A stretch of DNA of 27,130 bases. It comes from VAXT01 sp964591295 (GTDB taxonomy: Bacteria > Actinomycetota > Thermoleophilia > Gaiellales > Gaiellaceae). A model generated the notes under the pieces. That model did not search any database and was not told the DNA's origin. It was given only the letters and a program-made list of their open reading frames with translations. A program made the position numbers and the translations under genes. The DNA is taken from contig CAZQAG010000027.1 in the NCBI GenBank assembly GCA_964591295.1, positions 1 to 27,130 on the forward strand, read 5' to 3'. Positions 17,409 through 24,616 of this stretch are shown here, piece by piece; within the stretch, counting starts at the first letter, position 1, and each line of letters starts with the position of its first letter.

Positions 17409-19000
17409 CGCGAGAGATCATTGAAGCGGTCCATGTGATCGAGAAGGAGAAGGGCATCGACGGCGCGACGTTGATCTCAGCGCTCGAAGACGCCCTGCTC
17501 GCCGCATACAAGAAGACACCGGGCGCGACCCGTCACGCGACGGTCGAGCTCGACGACGAGGGCGATTTCCGCGTCTATTCGATCGAGCTTCCGCCCGACA
17601 TCGAGGAGCGGCTCATCGAGGAGGCGCGCGAGCGCGCGATCACCGAGCTCGAGGCGCTCGAGGCCGAGAACGGTGAGCGCTCGCACACGCTCGTCAACGA
17701 CGAGGACCTCGACGTCGACTGGTCGGAGCTGCCCGACGACCAGGTCAAGCGCGCAGACGTCACCCCGCACGACTTCGGTCGCATCGCGGCCCAGACCGCG
17801 AAGCAGGTGATCCTGCAGCGCATCCGCGAGGCCGAGCGCGAGATGATGTACGAGGAGTACGTCGACCGAGTGACCGAGGTCGTCACCGGGATCGTGCAGC
17901 AGGCTGGCGACCGCAACAACGTCCTCGTCGACCTGGGGAAGGTGGAGGCCCTGCTGCCTCGCTCCGAGCAGGTGGACGGCGAGCGCTACGAGCAGGGAAG
18001 CCGCATCAAGGCTGTCATCACCGAGGTTCGGTCCGGCACGAAGGGGCCTCAGGTGATCCTCTCGCGCCGCGATCCCGAGCTGATCCGCACGCTGTTCGAG
18101 CTCGAGGTGCCTGAGATCGCCGACGGCCTCGTCGAGATCCGCGGCGTCGCTCGCGAGCCGGGTTACCGCTCGAAGATCGCCGTCGAGTCGCATGCCCAGG
18201 GCGTCGACCCTGTCGGCGCGTGCGTGGGCCCGCGTGGCTCGCGCGTCCGCATGGTCGTCTCCGAGCTGCGCGGCGAGAAGATCGACATCATTCCGTGGAA
18301 CACCGAGCCCGCCCGTTTCATCGCGAAGGCTCTCTCGCCCGCGCGCGTCCGCGAGGTGCTCGTCGACGACGAGACGAAGGAAGCGACGGTCATCGTTCCC
18401 GAGGACCAGCTCGCCCTGGCGATCGGCAAAGAGGGGCTGAACGCCCGCCTGGCCGCCCGCCTCACCGGCTGGAAGGTGGACATCCAGTCCGACGCCGAGT
18501 TCGCTCAGGCCGAGGCCGAGGCGGCGTTCGCCGGAGGCGCGGAGGGGGAGGAGTTCTCGGGCCGGTGCTCTGCGATCCTCGCGAACGGCAAGCGCTGCCC
18601 GAATGCAGCCGTCCCCAGTTCCCGTTTCTGCGGCATTCCCGCGCACCGTGAGCTGGCCGAGCGCGAGGCGCGGGGCGAGGAGCTGGAGGCCTCGCAGGTC
18701 GTCGGTGGTGTCAGTGACGATGAGCCCGAGGCCGAAGAAGCACCCGCCGATGACATGGAAGCGTCTGGCGAGGCGGATACCGACGAACCGGTTGCAGAGG
18801 CACCTCCGGTGGAAGAAGCAACGGAAGAGGCGCCGCCTCCAGACGATCCTGCCCCAGAGGAGCCTGCCCCGGAAGAGCCGTCGGAGGACGAACCGCCCGC
18901 CGCCGCCGAAGCTGCGCCCGAGGCACCCGTGGAGCCCGAGCTTCCCGTGGTAGTCGAGAACGCGCCTTCCGAGGAGGAAGACGAGCCAAGCGCGGCGTGA
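17405..19000 (+). CDS. nusA: Transcription termination/antitermination factor NusA with Cys/His module and acidic tail
   Basis: Binds RNA polymerase and nascent RNA to control pausing, termination and antitermination. It has 531 residues, longer than the 330-380 usual in actinobacteria. The N-terminal domain (1-155) is followed by S1 (about 160-225, VLVDLGKVEALLPRSEQ) and two KH domains (about 235-360, with GACVGPRGSRVRMV and LALAIGKEGLNARLA). Beyond this, residues 388-414 hold C388, C398, C409 and H414 (CX9CX10CX4H), which could bind a metal. Residues 425-531 are a Glu/Pro/Ala-rich low-complexity acidic tail. ATG 17405 overlaps rimP by 4 bp. Acidic C-terminal repeats exist in other NusA proteins, but the Cys/His module is unusual. 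Confidence 0.95.
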   Translation: MTREIIEAVHVIEKEKGIDGATLISALEDALLAAYKKTPGATRHATVELDDEGDFRVYSIELPPDIEERLIEEARERAITELEALEAENGERSHTLVNDEDLDVDWSELPDDQVKRADVTPHDFGRIAAQTAKQVILQRIREAEREMMYEEYVDRVTEVVTGIVQQAGDRNNVLVDLGKVEALLPRSEQVDGERYEQGSRIKAVITEVRSGTKGPQVILSRRDPELIRTLFELEVPEIADGLVEIRGVAREPGYRSKIAVESHAQGVDPVGACVGPRGSRVRMVVSELRGEKIDIIPWNTEPARFIAKALSPARVREVLVDDETKEATVIVPEDQLALAIGKEGLNARLAARLTGWKVDIQSDAEFAQAEAEAAFAGGAEGEEFSGRCSAILANGKRCPNAAVPSSRFCGIPAHRELAEREARGEELEASQVVGGVSDDEPEAEEAPADDMEASGEADTDEPVAEAPPVEEATEEAPPPDDPAPEEPAPEEPSEDEPPAAAEAAPEAPVEPELPVVVENAPSEEEDEPSAA

Positions 19001-19254
19001 GCTCGGAGCCCGAGAGGACGTGTGCCGGCTGCGGCCGGAAGGCGCCAAAAGGCGAGCTCATCCGATTCGTAGGGCAGGAAGGAACGCTCACGCCCGGCGC
19101 ACACGCGCCTGGACGAGGCGTCTACACCTGCAGGCGGCTCCAGTGCTTCGAGCGCGCCGCCGCGAACCGCGGCTTTGCGCGCGTGCTGCGAACGCCCGTG
19201 CGGGTCGATCAAGAGCTCGCTCGTCTCTACACTAGTACGGAGAGAAATGGCTGA
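18997..19254 (+). CDS. ylxR: YlxR family RNA/DNA-binding protein (DUF448)
   Basis: Small basic protein almost always found between nusA and infB. It has 85 residues. Signature: RTCAGCGRKAPKGELIRFV with C9 and C12, then GRGVYTC with C45 and C50, giving two CXXC/CX4C-type pairs. YlxR proteins bind nucleic acid and have been linked to transcription regulation and RNase P RNA in firmicutes; the role here is inferred. GTG 18997 forms a GTGA overlap with the nusA stop. Its 3' end overlaps infB by 8 bp. Confidence 0.93.
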   Translation: MSSEPERTCAGCGRKAPKGELIRFVGQEGTLTPGAHAPGRGVYTCRRLQCFERAAANRGFARVLRTPVRVDQELARLYTSTERNG

Positions 19255-21229
19255 TTCCAAGGGAAATAACCGTCCGAAGCGCCCGGTGCGGCCGCGACAG
19301 GCCCCAGGGGGTCGCAAGCGGCGCGTCGTCATCGATTCCGGCTCACAGCGCGGCCGGCAGGACTCGCGACAGACTCGCGGCCGCGAAGAGGCCCGTCCGA
19401 AGGCACCGCCCGGCCCGCAGCCGACCGGCCCGGTCACCGTCAACTCCGGGGTGACGGTCAAGGACCTCTCGCAGGCACTCGGAATTCCGGCAGCCCAAAT
19501 CATCAAGATCCTGATGGGGCTCGGCACGATGGTGACGATCACGCAGACCCTCTCGGACGAGGCCGTGGAGCTCATCGCCGTCGAGGTCAAGCGCGAGGTG
19601 ACGATCAAGCACGTCGCCGAGGAGGACGACGTTTCCGAGGTCTACGAGGACGCCGCGGAAGACCTCGTCGCGCGGCCTCCCGTGGTCACGATCATGGGCC
19701 ATGTCGACCACGGCAAGACAACGCTCCTCGACGCCATCCGCGAGGCATCGGTCGTCGAGACCGAGGCGGGCGGGATCACCCAGCACATCGGTGCGTATCA
19801 GGCCCAGCATGACGGCCGCAAGATCACGTTCCTGGACACGCCCGGCCACGAAGCGTTCACGGCGATGCGCGCCCGCGGGGCGAAGGTGACGGATATCGCC
19901 GTCCTCGTCGTCGCAGCCGACGACGGCGTCAAGCCTCAGACCCAGGAGTCGATCGCACACGCGCGCGCGGCCAAGGTGCCGATCGTCGTCGCGGTGAACA
20001 AGGTCGACAAGGAGGGCGCGGATCCGACACGGGTTCGCCAGGAGCTCGTCAACGAGGATCTCCAGCCCGAGGAGTGGGGCGGCACGATCCAGTACTCGGA
20101 CGTTTCCGCCAAGGAGAAGCAGAATCTCGACGACCTGCTCGAGAAAGTCCTACTCGTTGCGGACGCCGAGCTCGTGCTGACGGCAAACCCTAAGGCCGAG
20201 GCGTCCGGGCCGATCATCGAGTCGCGTCTCGACGTCGGCCGTGGCCCGGTTGCGACGATGCTCGTCCAGCGCGGCACGCTCCGAATCGGCGACGCAATCG
20301 TCGCCGGTGACGCGTGGGGGAAGGTGCGAGCGCTGCACACGTATCGCGGGGAAAAGGTGAAAGAGGCTCTTCCAGGCGACCCGGTGGAGATCATCGGCTT
20401 CGACAAGCCACCCGCAGCGGGCGAGCACGCCCATGTCGTCGAGAACGACAGAAAGGCCCGAGACCTCGCGCAGCTCCGGGGAGAGCGATTCCGCCGAGAG
20501 CAGCTCGCGCAGCGCCGGACCTCCGGGGCTTCGCTCGAGAACCTCTTCTCGCAGATGCAAGAAGGGGCGGTCCAGGATCTCAACCTCGTCATCAAGGCCG
20601 ACGTCGACGGGTCAGTCGAGGCAGCCGTCTCGGAGCTCCAGAAGATCCAGCATCCAGAAGTGCGCGTGAACGTCATCCATACCGGGGTCGGCGGTATCAC
20701 CGAGAACGACGTCATGCTGGCCACCGCGTCGACCGCCATGATCGTGGGCTTCAACGTGCGGCCGAACGCCGAGGCGCGTGCCTCCGCCGAGCGCGAAGGC
20801 GTGGAGATCCGCACCTACGACGTCATCTACCGGCTCACCGAGGAGATCGAGCAGGCCCTGGTTGGCATGCTGAAGCCCGTCTCGACCGAGGAAACCCTCG
20901 GCGAAGCGGAGGTCCGCGCGCTGTTCAAGGTCTCGCGCCTGGGGACGATCGCCGGGACCATGGTCACGAGCGGTGTCGTCCGCCGAGGCGCCAAGGTGCG
21001 TGTGGTTCGCGACGGCGCTGTCGTCCAGGACAGCACGATCTCTCAGCTCAAGCGGTTCAAGGACGACGTCCGCGAGGTCGAGGAGGGGTTCGAGTGCGGC
21101 ATCCTGCTCGACGGTTTCAACGACGTGAAGGAAGGCGACATCATCGAGGTCTACGAGGTGCGCCAGATCGAGCGCACCGACCTCTCCGCGCCTCCCGCGG
21201 CGACACCGGCGACACCGGCCGCCACCTAA
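19247..21229 (+). CDS. infB: Translation initiation factor IF-2
   Basis: GTPase that places initiator tRNA on the 30S subunit and promotes subunit joining. It has 660 residues, short for an actinobacterium (often 900 or more) because only about 65 basic, Arg/Pro-rich residues precede a single IF2_N domain (TVKDLSQALGIPAAQIIKIL). G motifs: G1 GHVDHGKT (151-158), G2 GITQ (176-179), G3 DTPGH (197-201), G4 NKVD (251-254), G5 SAK (287-289). Domains II, III and C2 follow, the last with SRLGTIAGTMV. ATG 19247 is preceded by GGAG four bases away; an earlier in-frame GTG/ATG-type start at 19175 lies within ylxR and is not family-like. Confidence 0.97.
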   Translation: MADSKGNNRPKRPVRPRQAPGGRKRRVVIDSGSQRGRQDSRQTRGREEARPKAPPGPQPTGPVTVNSGVTVKDLSQALGIPAAQIIKILMGLGTMVTITQTLSDEAVELIAVEVKREVTIKHVAEEDDVSEVYEDAAEDLVARPPVVTIMGHVDHGKTTLLDAIREASVVETEAGGITQHIGAYQAQHDGRKITFLDTPGHEAFTAMRARGAKVTDIAVLVVAADDGVKPQTQESIAHARAAKVPIVVAVNKVDKEGADPTRVRQELVNEDLQPEEWGGTIQYSDVSAKEKQNLDDLLEKVLLVADAELVLTANPKAEASGPIIESRLDVGRGPVATMLVQRGTLRIGDAIVAGDAWGKVRALHTYRGEKVKEALPGDPVEIIGFDKPPAAGEHAHVVENDRKARDLAQLRGERFRREQLAQRRTSGASLENLFSQMQEGAVQDLNLVIKADVDGSVEAAVSELQKIQHPEVRVNVIHTGVGGITENDVMLATASTAMIVGFNVRPNAEARASAEREGVEIRTYDVIYRLTEEIEQALVGMLKPVSTEETLGEAEVRALFKVSRLGTIAGTMVTSGVVRRGAKVRVVRDGAVVQDSTISQLKRFKDDVREVEEGFECGILLDGFNDVKEGDIIEVYEVRQIERTDLSAPPAATPATPAAT

Positions 21230-21244
21230 CCCGGGCTTCGGGCC

Positions 21245-21544
21245 ATGGGCGCGGGCTATGTGGGCATCCTCTCGGTGGAGCTGCACTTCCCCGAGGCCGG
21301 TTCGCTGAAGGGCAAGCGCAAGCACGTCAAATCCGCGAAGGCGCAGTTGCAGAATCGCTTCGGGGCCTCGGTCGCCGAGGTCGACCACCACGATCTCTGG
21401 CAGCGCGCGCGCCTGACCGTCGCCTGTGTGGCGCGCGGGCACAACGAAGTCGAGGATCTCCTCGAACAGGCCGTGCGTTACCTGAACGGGCAGGAGTACG
21501 AGCTCATGCGAGCAGAGAAGGAAATACTGAGCGCGAATGACTGA
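21245..21544 (+). CDS. DUF503 (YlxP-like) protein
   Basis: Protein of 99 residues found in the infB-rbfA interval of many Gram-positive bacteria. Family features: a starting beta strand VGILSVELHFPEAGSLKGKR, the SLKGKR basic turn, then KSAKAQLQNRF, and VAEVDHHDLWQRA followed by LTVACVARGHNEVEDLL. The fold is ferredoxin-like by family knowledge; function is unknown, with a ribosome or RNA role suggested by context. ATG 21245 lies 15 bp after infB and has the weak upstream sequence CGGGCTTCGGGCC, so initiation is probably coupled. It overlaps rbfA by 8 bp. Confidence 0.9.
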   Translation: MGAGYVGILSVELHFPEAGSLKGKRKHVKSAKAQLQNRFGASVAEVDHHDLWQRARLTVACVARGHNEVEDLLEQAVRYLNGQEYELMRAEKEILSAND

Positions 21545-21884
21545 GCGGATGCGCCGCGTGAACGAGGCGATCAGGGAGGCGCTGGCTCAGGCTGTCGGCG
21601 AGCTCAAGGACCCTCGGATCGGCTTCGTGACCGTCACAGGGGTCGACACCACTCCTGATCTGCGCGAGGCTCGCGTCTACGTGAGCGTGCTCGGGTCGGA
21701 GCGCAAGCGTGAAAAGACCCTCGAGGGCCTCGCCTCGGCTCACGGCGTTCTCCAGGCACGCATCGCCGATGAGTTCAGGATGAAGCGAACTCCCAAGCTC
21801 ACCTTCGAATACGATCGTTCCGTCGACTACGGCGTCCGGATATCGCAACTCCTCGATGAGCACGCCCCAGACGACCCCAGCTGA
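21537..21884 (+). CDS. rbfA: Ribosome-binding factor A
   Basis: Assists late 30S maturation near helix 1 of 16S rRNA. It has 115 residues. It shows the usual RMRRVNEAIREALAQAV start, the KDPRIGFVTVTGVDTTPDL core of the KH-type fold, an ARVYVSVLG strand, and KRTPKLTFEYDRSVDYG with the C-terminal helix. ATG 21537 overlaps the DUF503 gene by 8 bp, and its 3' end overlaps the nrnA-like gene by 29 bp. Confidence 0.96.
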   Translation: MTERMRRVNEAIREALAQAVGELKDPRIGFVTVTGVDTTPDLREARVYVSVLGSERKREKTLEGLASAHGVLQARIADEFRMKRTPKLTFEYDRSVDYGVRISQLLDEHAPDDPS

Positions 21885-22860
21885 GCTCGACGCTGTCGCG
21901 GACGCGATTCGCTCCCACGATCGCTTCCTCGTCACGACGCACGAGAACCCGGACGGTGACGCCCTCGGCTCGCTCCTCTCCGCGAAGCTCGGCCTCGAGG
22001 CGCTCGGTAAGGACGTCGTCATGTACCTCTCCGGTGAGACGCCGCTCCCGCGGGAATACGCGTGGATGCCGCTCGACAACCTGCGGCGCTCCCTGCCGGA
22101 CGACGCGGCCGACCGCGTGCTCCTCGCTCTCGACTGCGCAAACGAGAGCAGGCTCGGCCCGGACCCCGAGGTGCTCGCGAGCTCCCCGCTCGTCGTCAAC
22201 GTCGATCACCATCACGACAACTCGCGCTTCGGCGGGGTCAACCTCGTCGTCGCTGACGCCTCCTCGACCGGCGAGATCGTGCGCGACCTGCTGCGCGAGC
22301 TCGATGTCGAGCTGACCCCGGACATGGCCGAGGCGCTCTACATCGCGCTCGTCACCGACACGGGCCGGTTCCAGTACACGAACACGACGCCGAAGGCTCT
22401 TCGGCTCGCCGCCGAGCTCGTCGAGGCGGGCGCCGACGTGCACAAGGTCTTCCAGGGCGTCTACGAGAGCGTCCAGTTCGCGAAGCTGAAGCTCCTGGCC
22501 CGCGCTCTCGAGCGGGCACAGATCTACGAGGGCGGACGGCTCGTGATCTCCTACCTGCTACGCGGAGACTTCGCCGAGGTGGGGGCGGCCGAGCCCTACT
22601 CCGAGGGGATCATCGACTACCTGCGCGCAGTCGAGGGTGCAGACATGGCCGCGCTCATCCGCGAGCCTCCGCGGGGAGATGCCCCGGCGCGCCGGGTCAG
22701 CCTGCGAGCATCCGCGGACGAGCTGGACGTGTCCAAGATCGCCAGGGCCACCGGCGACGGAGGCGGTCACAGGCAGGCGGCCGGCTTCTCCAGCAGCGAC
22801 TCGATCGAGGAGATCACCGAATTCATCCGCCGCGAGTTCGTAGCCGCACGTGCCTCCTAG
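21856..22860 (+). CDS. nrnA: DHH/DHHA1 phosphoesterase, NrnA-like (oligoribonuclease / pAp phosphatase)
   Basis: Manganese-dependent enzyme that degrades very short RNAs and, in several species, 3'-phosphoadenosine 5'-phosphate. It has 334 residues, the standard length. Metal-binding motifs: THENPDGDALGS (H29, D33, D35), DC (D93) and DHHH (117-120), then DTGRFQYTNT. The DHHA1 substrate-binding domain ends in GGGHRQAAGF near residues 302-311. ATG 21856 is within rbfA. Its place between rbfA and truB is common in Gram-positive genomes. Confidence 0.93.
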   Translation: MSTPQTTPAELDAVADAIRSHDRFLVTTHENPDGDALGSLLSAKLGLEALGKDVVMYLSGETPLPREYAWMPLDNLRRSLPDDAADRVLLALDCANESRLGPDPEVLASSPLVVNVDHHHDNSRFGGVNLVVADASSTGEIVRDLLRELDVELTPDMAEALYIALVTDTGRFQYTNTTPKALRLAAELVEAGADVHKVFQGVYESVQFAKLKLLARALERAQIYEGGRLVISYLLRGDFAEVGAAEPYSEGIIDYLRAVEGADMAALIREPPRGDAPARRVSLRASADELDVSKIARATGDGGGHRQAAGFSSSDSIEEITEFIRREFVAARAS

Positions 22861-23509
22861 GGCACTGACCCCGAGCGGGCTCGTGCTCTTCGACAAGCCG
22901 GCCGGTCCCTCGTCGTTCGCGATCGTTCGCGACGTTCGCGAACGGACCGGAGCGCGGGCGGGGCATGCGGGGACGCTCGACCCTTTTGCGACCGGGCTGC
23001 TCCTCATCATGCTCGGCGCTTTCACGAAGGAGGCGCAGCGATTCGTCGGGGTCACGAAGCGCTACGAGACCACAGTCGACCTCGGTGCGCTCACCTCGAC
23101 GGGCGATCCCGAGGGGGAAGTGGTCGAGGAGCACGAGCCTCTGTCCGAGGCCGAGCTGGAGGCACGAATCGACGAGCTGCGAGGAGAGGTCGACCTGCGC
23201 ATTCCGACGGCATCGGCGGTGAAGATCGGCGGCGAGCGCGCGTACCGCTTGCATCGGCGCGGGGTTGCGGTGGAGATGCCGATGCGGAGAACGACGATTC
23301 ACGCGCTCGACCTGCTCGGCTACGACGACGGAGTCGCGCGCCTCGCCGTCCACATCAGCTCCGGGGGCTACGTGCGCGCGCTCGCGGAGGCGCTGGGAGG
23401 CCACTGCGTGAGCCTGCATCGGACGCACGTGGGCCCGTTCGACGTCCAGGACGCCGATCCTGAGCGCATCGTTCCGCCCGACGAGGCTCTCGCAGCACTC
23501 GAGCAATGA
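22850..23509 (+). CDS. truB: tRNA pseudouridine(55) synthase
   Basis: Makes pseudouridine 55 in the T-loop of tRNA. It has 219 residues, shorter than the usual 290-310, because no C-terminal PUA-like domain is present. Motif II is GHAGTLDPFATGLLL with catalytic D44. The following LGAFTKEAQRFVGVTKRYET is typical. The KIGGERAYRLHRRG and SSGGYVRALAEALGG segments are recognisable but changed: the usual Pro-Pro before SA.K is replaced by IPTASAVK, and the common S.GTY.R is SSGGYVR. GTG 22850 overlaps the nrnA-like gene by 11 bp. The gene start has three spaced GTTCGCGA copies. Confidence 0.93.
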   Translation: MPPRALTPSGLVLFDKPAGPSSFAIVRDVRERTGARAGHAGTLDPFATGLLLIMLGAFTKEAQRFVGVTKRYETTVDLGALTSTGDPEGEVVEEHEPLSEAELEARIDELRGEVDLRIPTASAVKIGGERAYRLHRRGVAVEMPMRRTTIHALDLLGYDDGVARLAVHISSGGYVRALAEALGGHCVSLHRTHVGPFDVQDADPERIVPPDEALAALEQ

Positions 23510-24372
23510 AGATCGCTCGCTCGCCTCAGGAGCTAGGCGCCGGCCCTCGGGCTGTGGCGCTCGGCACCTTCGACGGCGTGCACCTGGGCCACCGGCGGGT
23601 GATCGAGACGGCGCTCGAAGCCGGGCCGGAGCCGACGGTTGTCACCTTCGACCCTCATCCCAGAACCGCCTTCGGGAACCGCGTCGAGCTGCTGACGACG
23701 CTGGAGCGGCGCCTGGAGCTTCTCTCCGAGGCCGGCGTCGAGGCAGCGCTCGTGGTCGATTTCACGCTCGAGCTCGCTCGGCTGGAGCCGGAGGAGTTCG
23801 CCGAGAAGGTGCTTCGCCCCATCGGAGCGGAGGTCGTCGTCGCCGGTGCCGATTTTCGTTTCGGTCGAGGCCGCAGAGGCGACCTCAAGCTCCTGCGCGG
23901 CCTCGGGTTCGACGTGCGCGCGGTGCTGCTGGTCGAGGACGTCTCGTCGAGCCGGATCCGCGAGCTCGTCCGCGCAGGTGACGTCGTCGGCGCGGCGAAG
24001 CGCCTCGGGCGGCCCGTCGAGGTCGAGGGAACCGTCGTCGCAGGCGAGGCGCGTGGTGGGACGCTGGGCTTTCCGACAGCGAACCTCGACGTGCGCCCGG
24101 AGCTGCTCGTCCCGGGCAACGGGATCTACGCGGGAGCTGCCGCTGGGCACCGTGCGGCAGTCTCGATCGGCACGAATCCGCACTACGGGGGACACGAGCG
24201 CCGCATCGAGGCGTATCTCCTCGACTTCTCGGGCGACCTCTACGGGCAGCGCCTGGTCGTCGAGCTCTGGCAGCGGCTCCGGGACGAGCAGGCGTTCGAG
24301 ACCGAGCGCGACCTAATCCGACAGATCGAGGCCGACGTAGAACTGGCTAGACAAGCCGAACAACCTGCATAA
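23506..24372 (+). CDS. ribF: Bifunctional riboflavin kinase / FAD synthetase
   Basis: Converts riboflavin to FMN and then FAD. It has 288 residues, slightly short. The nucleotidylyltransferase domain has GTFDGVHLGH (residues 20-29), TFDPHPR, an AGADFRFGRGRRGD segment and SSSRIRE. The flavokinase domain (from about 167) contains GRPVEVEGTVVAGEARGG, TLGFPTANL (about 186-194) and the catalytic-glutamate region RRIEAYLLDFSGDLYG. ATG 23506 overlaps truB by 4 bp. It is the last gene of the rimP-ribF chain; 36 bp later comes a broken small ORF rather than rpsO. Confidence 0.96.
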   Translation: MKIARSPQELGAGPRAVALGTFDGVHLGHRRVIETALEAGPEPTVVTFDPHPRTAFGNRVELLTTLERRLELLSEAGVEAALVVDFTLELARLEPEEFAEKVLRPIGAEVVVAGADFRFGRGRRGDLKLLRGLGFDVRAVLLVEDVSSSRIRELVRAGDVVGAAKRLGRPVEVEGTVVAGEARGGTLGFPTANLDVRPELLVPGNGIYAGAAAGHRAAVSIGTNPHYGGHERRIEAYLLDFSGDLYGQRLVVELWQRLRDEQAFETERDLIRQIEADVELARQAEQPA

Positions 24373-24408
24373 ACGCAAGTTTCGGCAAGTTGCGGAATCT
24401 ATTTCACC

Positions 24409-24616
24409 GTGAAGGAGACGCCACGTCTGGCATCCATCGAGACGGTTCGCTGTCTGTTGCGGCGCGCCGTACGCCAAGCCCTCGACCGGCGGGACGGTGC
24501 GCGCGAATCCCGGGTGCCCGGAGTGCGGATACGTCGGGTGGGTACTGGCCTCGAGCCTTACGAAGCTCGAGCCGCGCCGCTTCGACGCGGATCACCGGCG
24601 GAGCCGTTCCGCGTAA
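24409..24616 (+). pseudogene. Small zinc-ribbon-like protein, apparently frameshifted
   Basis: GTG 24409 opens a frame giving MKETPRLASIETVRCL up to 24456. From 24458 another frame continues CGAPYAKPSTGG, then NPGCPECGYVGW, to TAA 24614-24616. Joining them with two more bases gives a product of about 69 residues with two CXXC-type knuckles (RCLxCG and CPECGY), the typical layout of a small zinc ribbon. Neither frame alone contains both knuckles: the first runs on into an Arg-rich shadow, and the second has no start codon before its first cysteines. It could be a decayed gene, a sequencing error at TGTCTGTTGC, or a recoded frame. Its 3' end overlaps the convergent gamma-glutamyltransferase gene by 59 bp. 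Family not named. Confidence 0.55.
24550..24571. repeat. Inverted repeat over the gamma-glutamyltransferase stop codon
   Basis: CTCGAGC (24550-24556) and GCTCGAG (24565-24571) are perfect 7-bp arms around an 8-base loop that contains the TAA of the minus-strand gene. No T tract follows on either strand, so termination is only a possibility. Confidence 0.4.

Noticed and set aside
17477..19048. 523-codon minus-strand frame opposite nusA
   Set aside because: Mirror of the biased codons of nusA and its acidic tail; no domain seen.
19175..19246. Upstream start for infB
   Set aside because: It lies in ylxR, adds Cys-containing sequence foreign to IF-2, and ATG 19247 has a GGAG just upstream.
24374..24394. 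CGCAA...TTGCG with repeated GCAAGTT after ribF, considered as a terminator
   Set aside because: Stem is only 5 bp with an 11-base loop and no T tract; listed only as a weak possibility.
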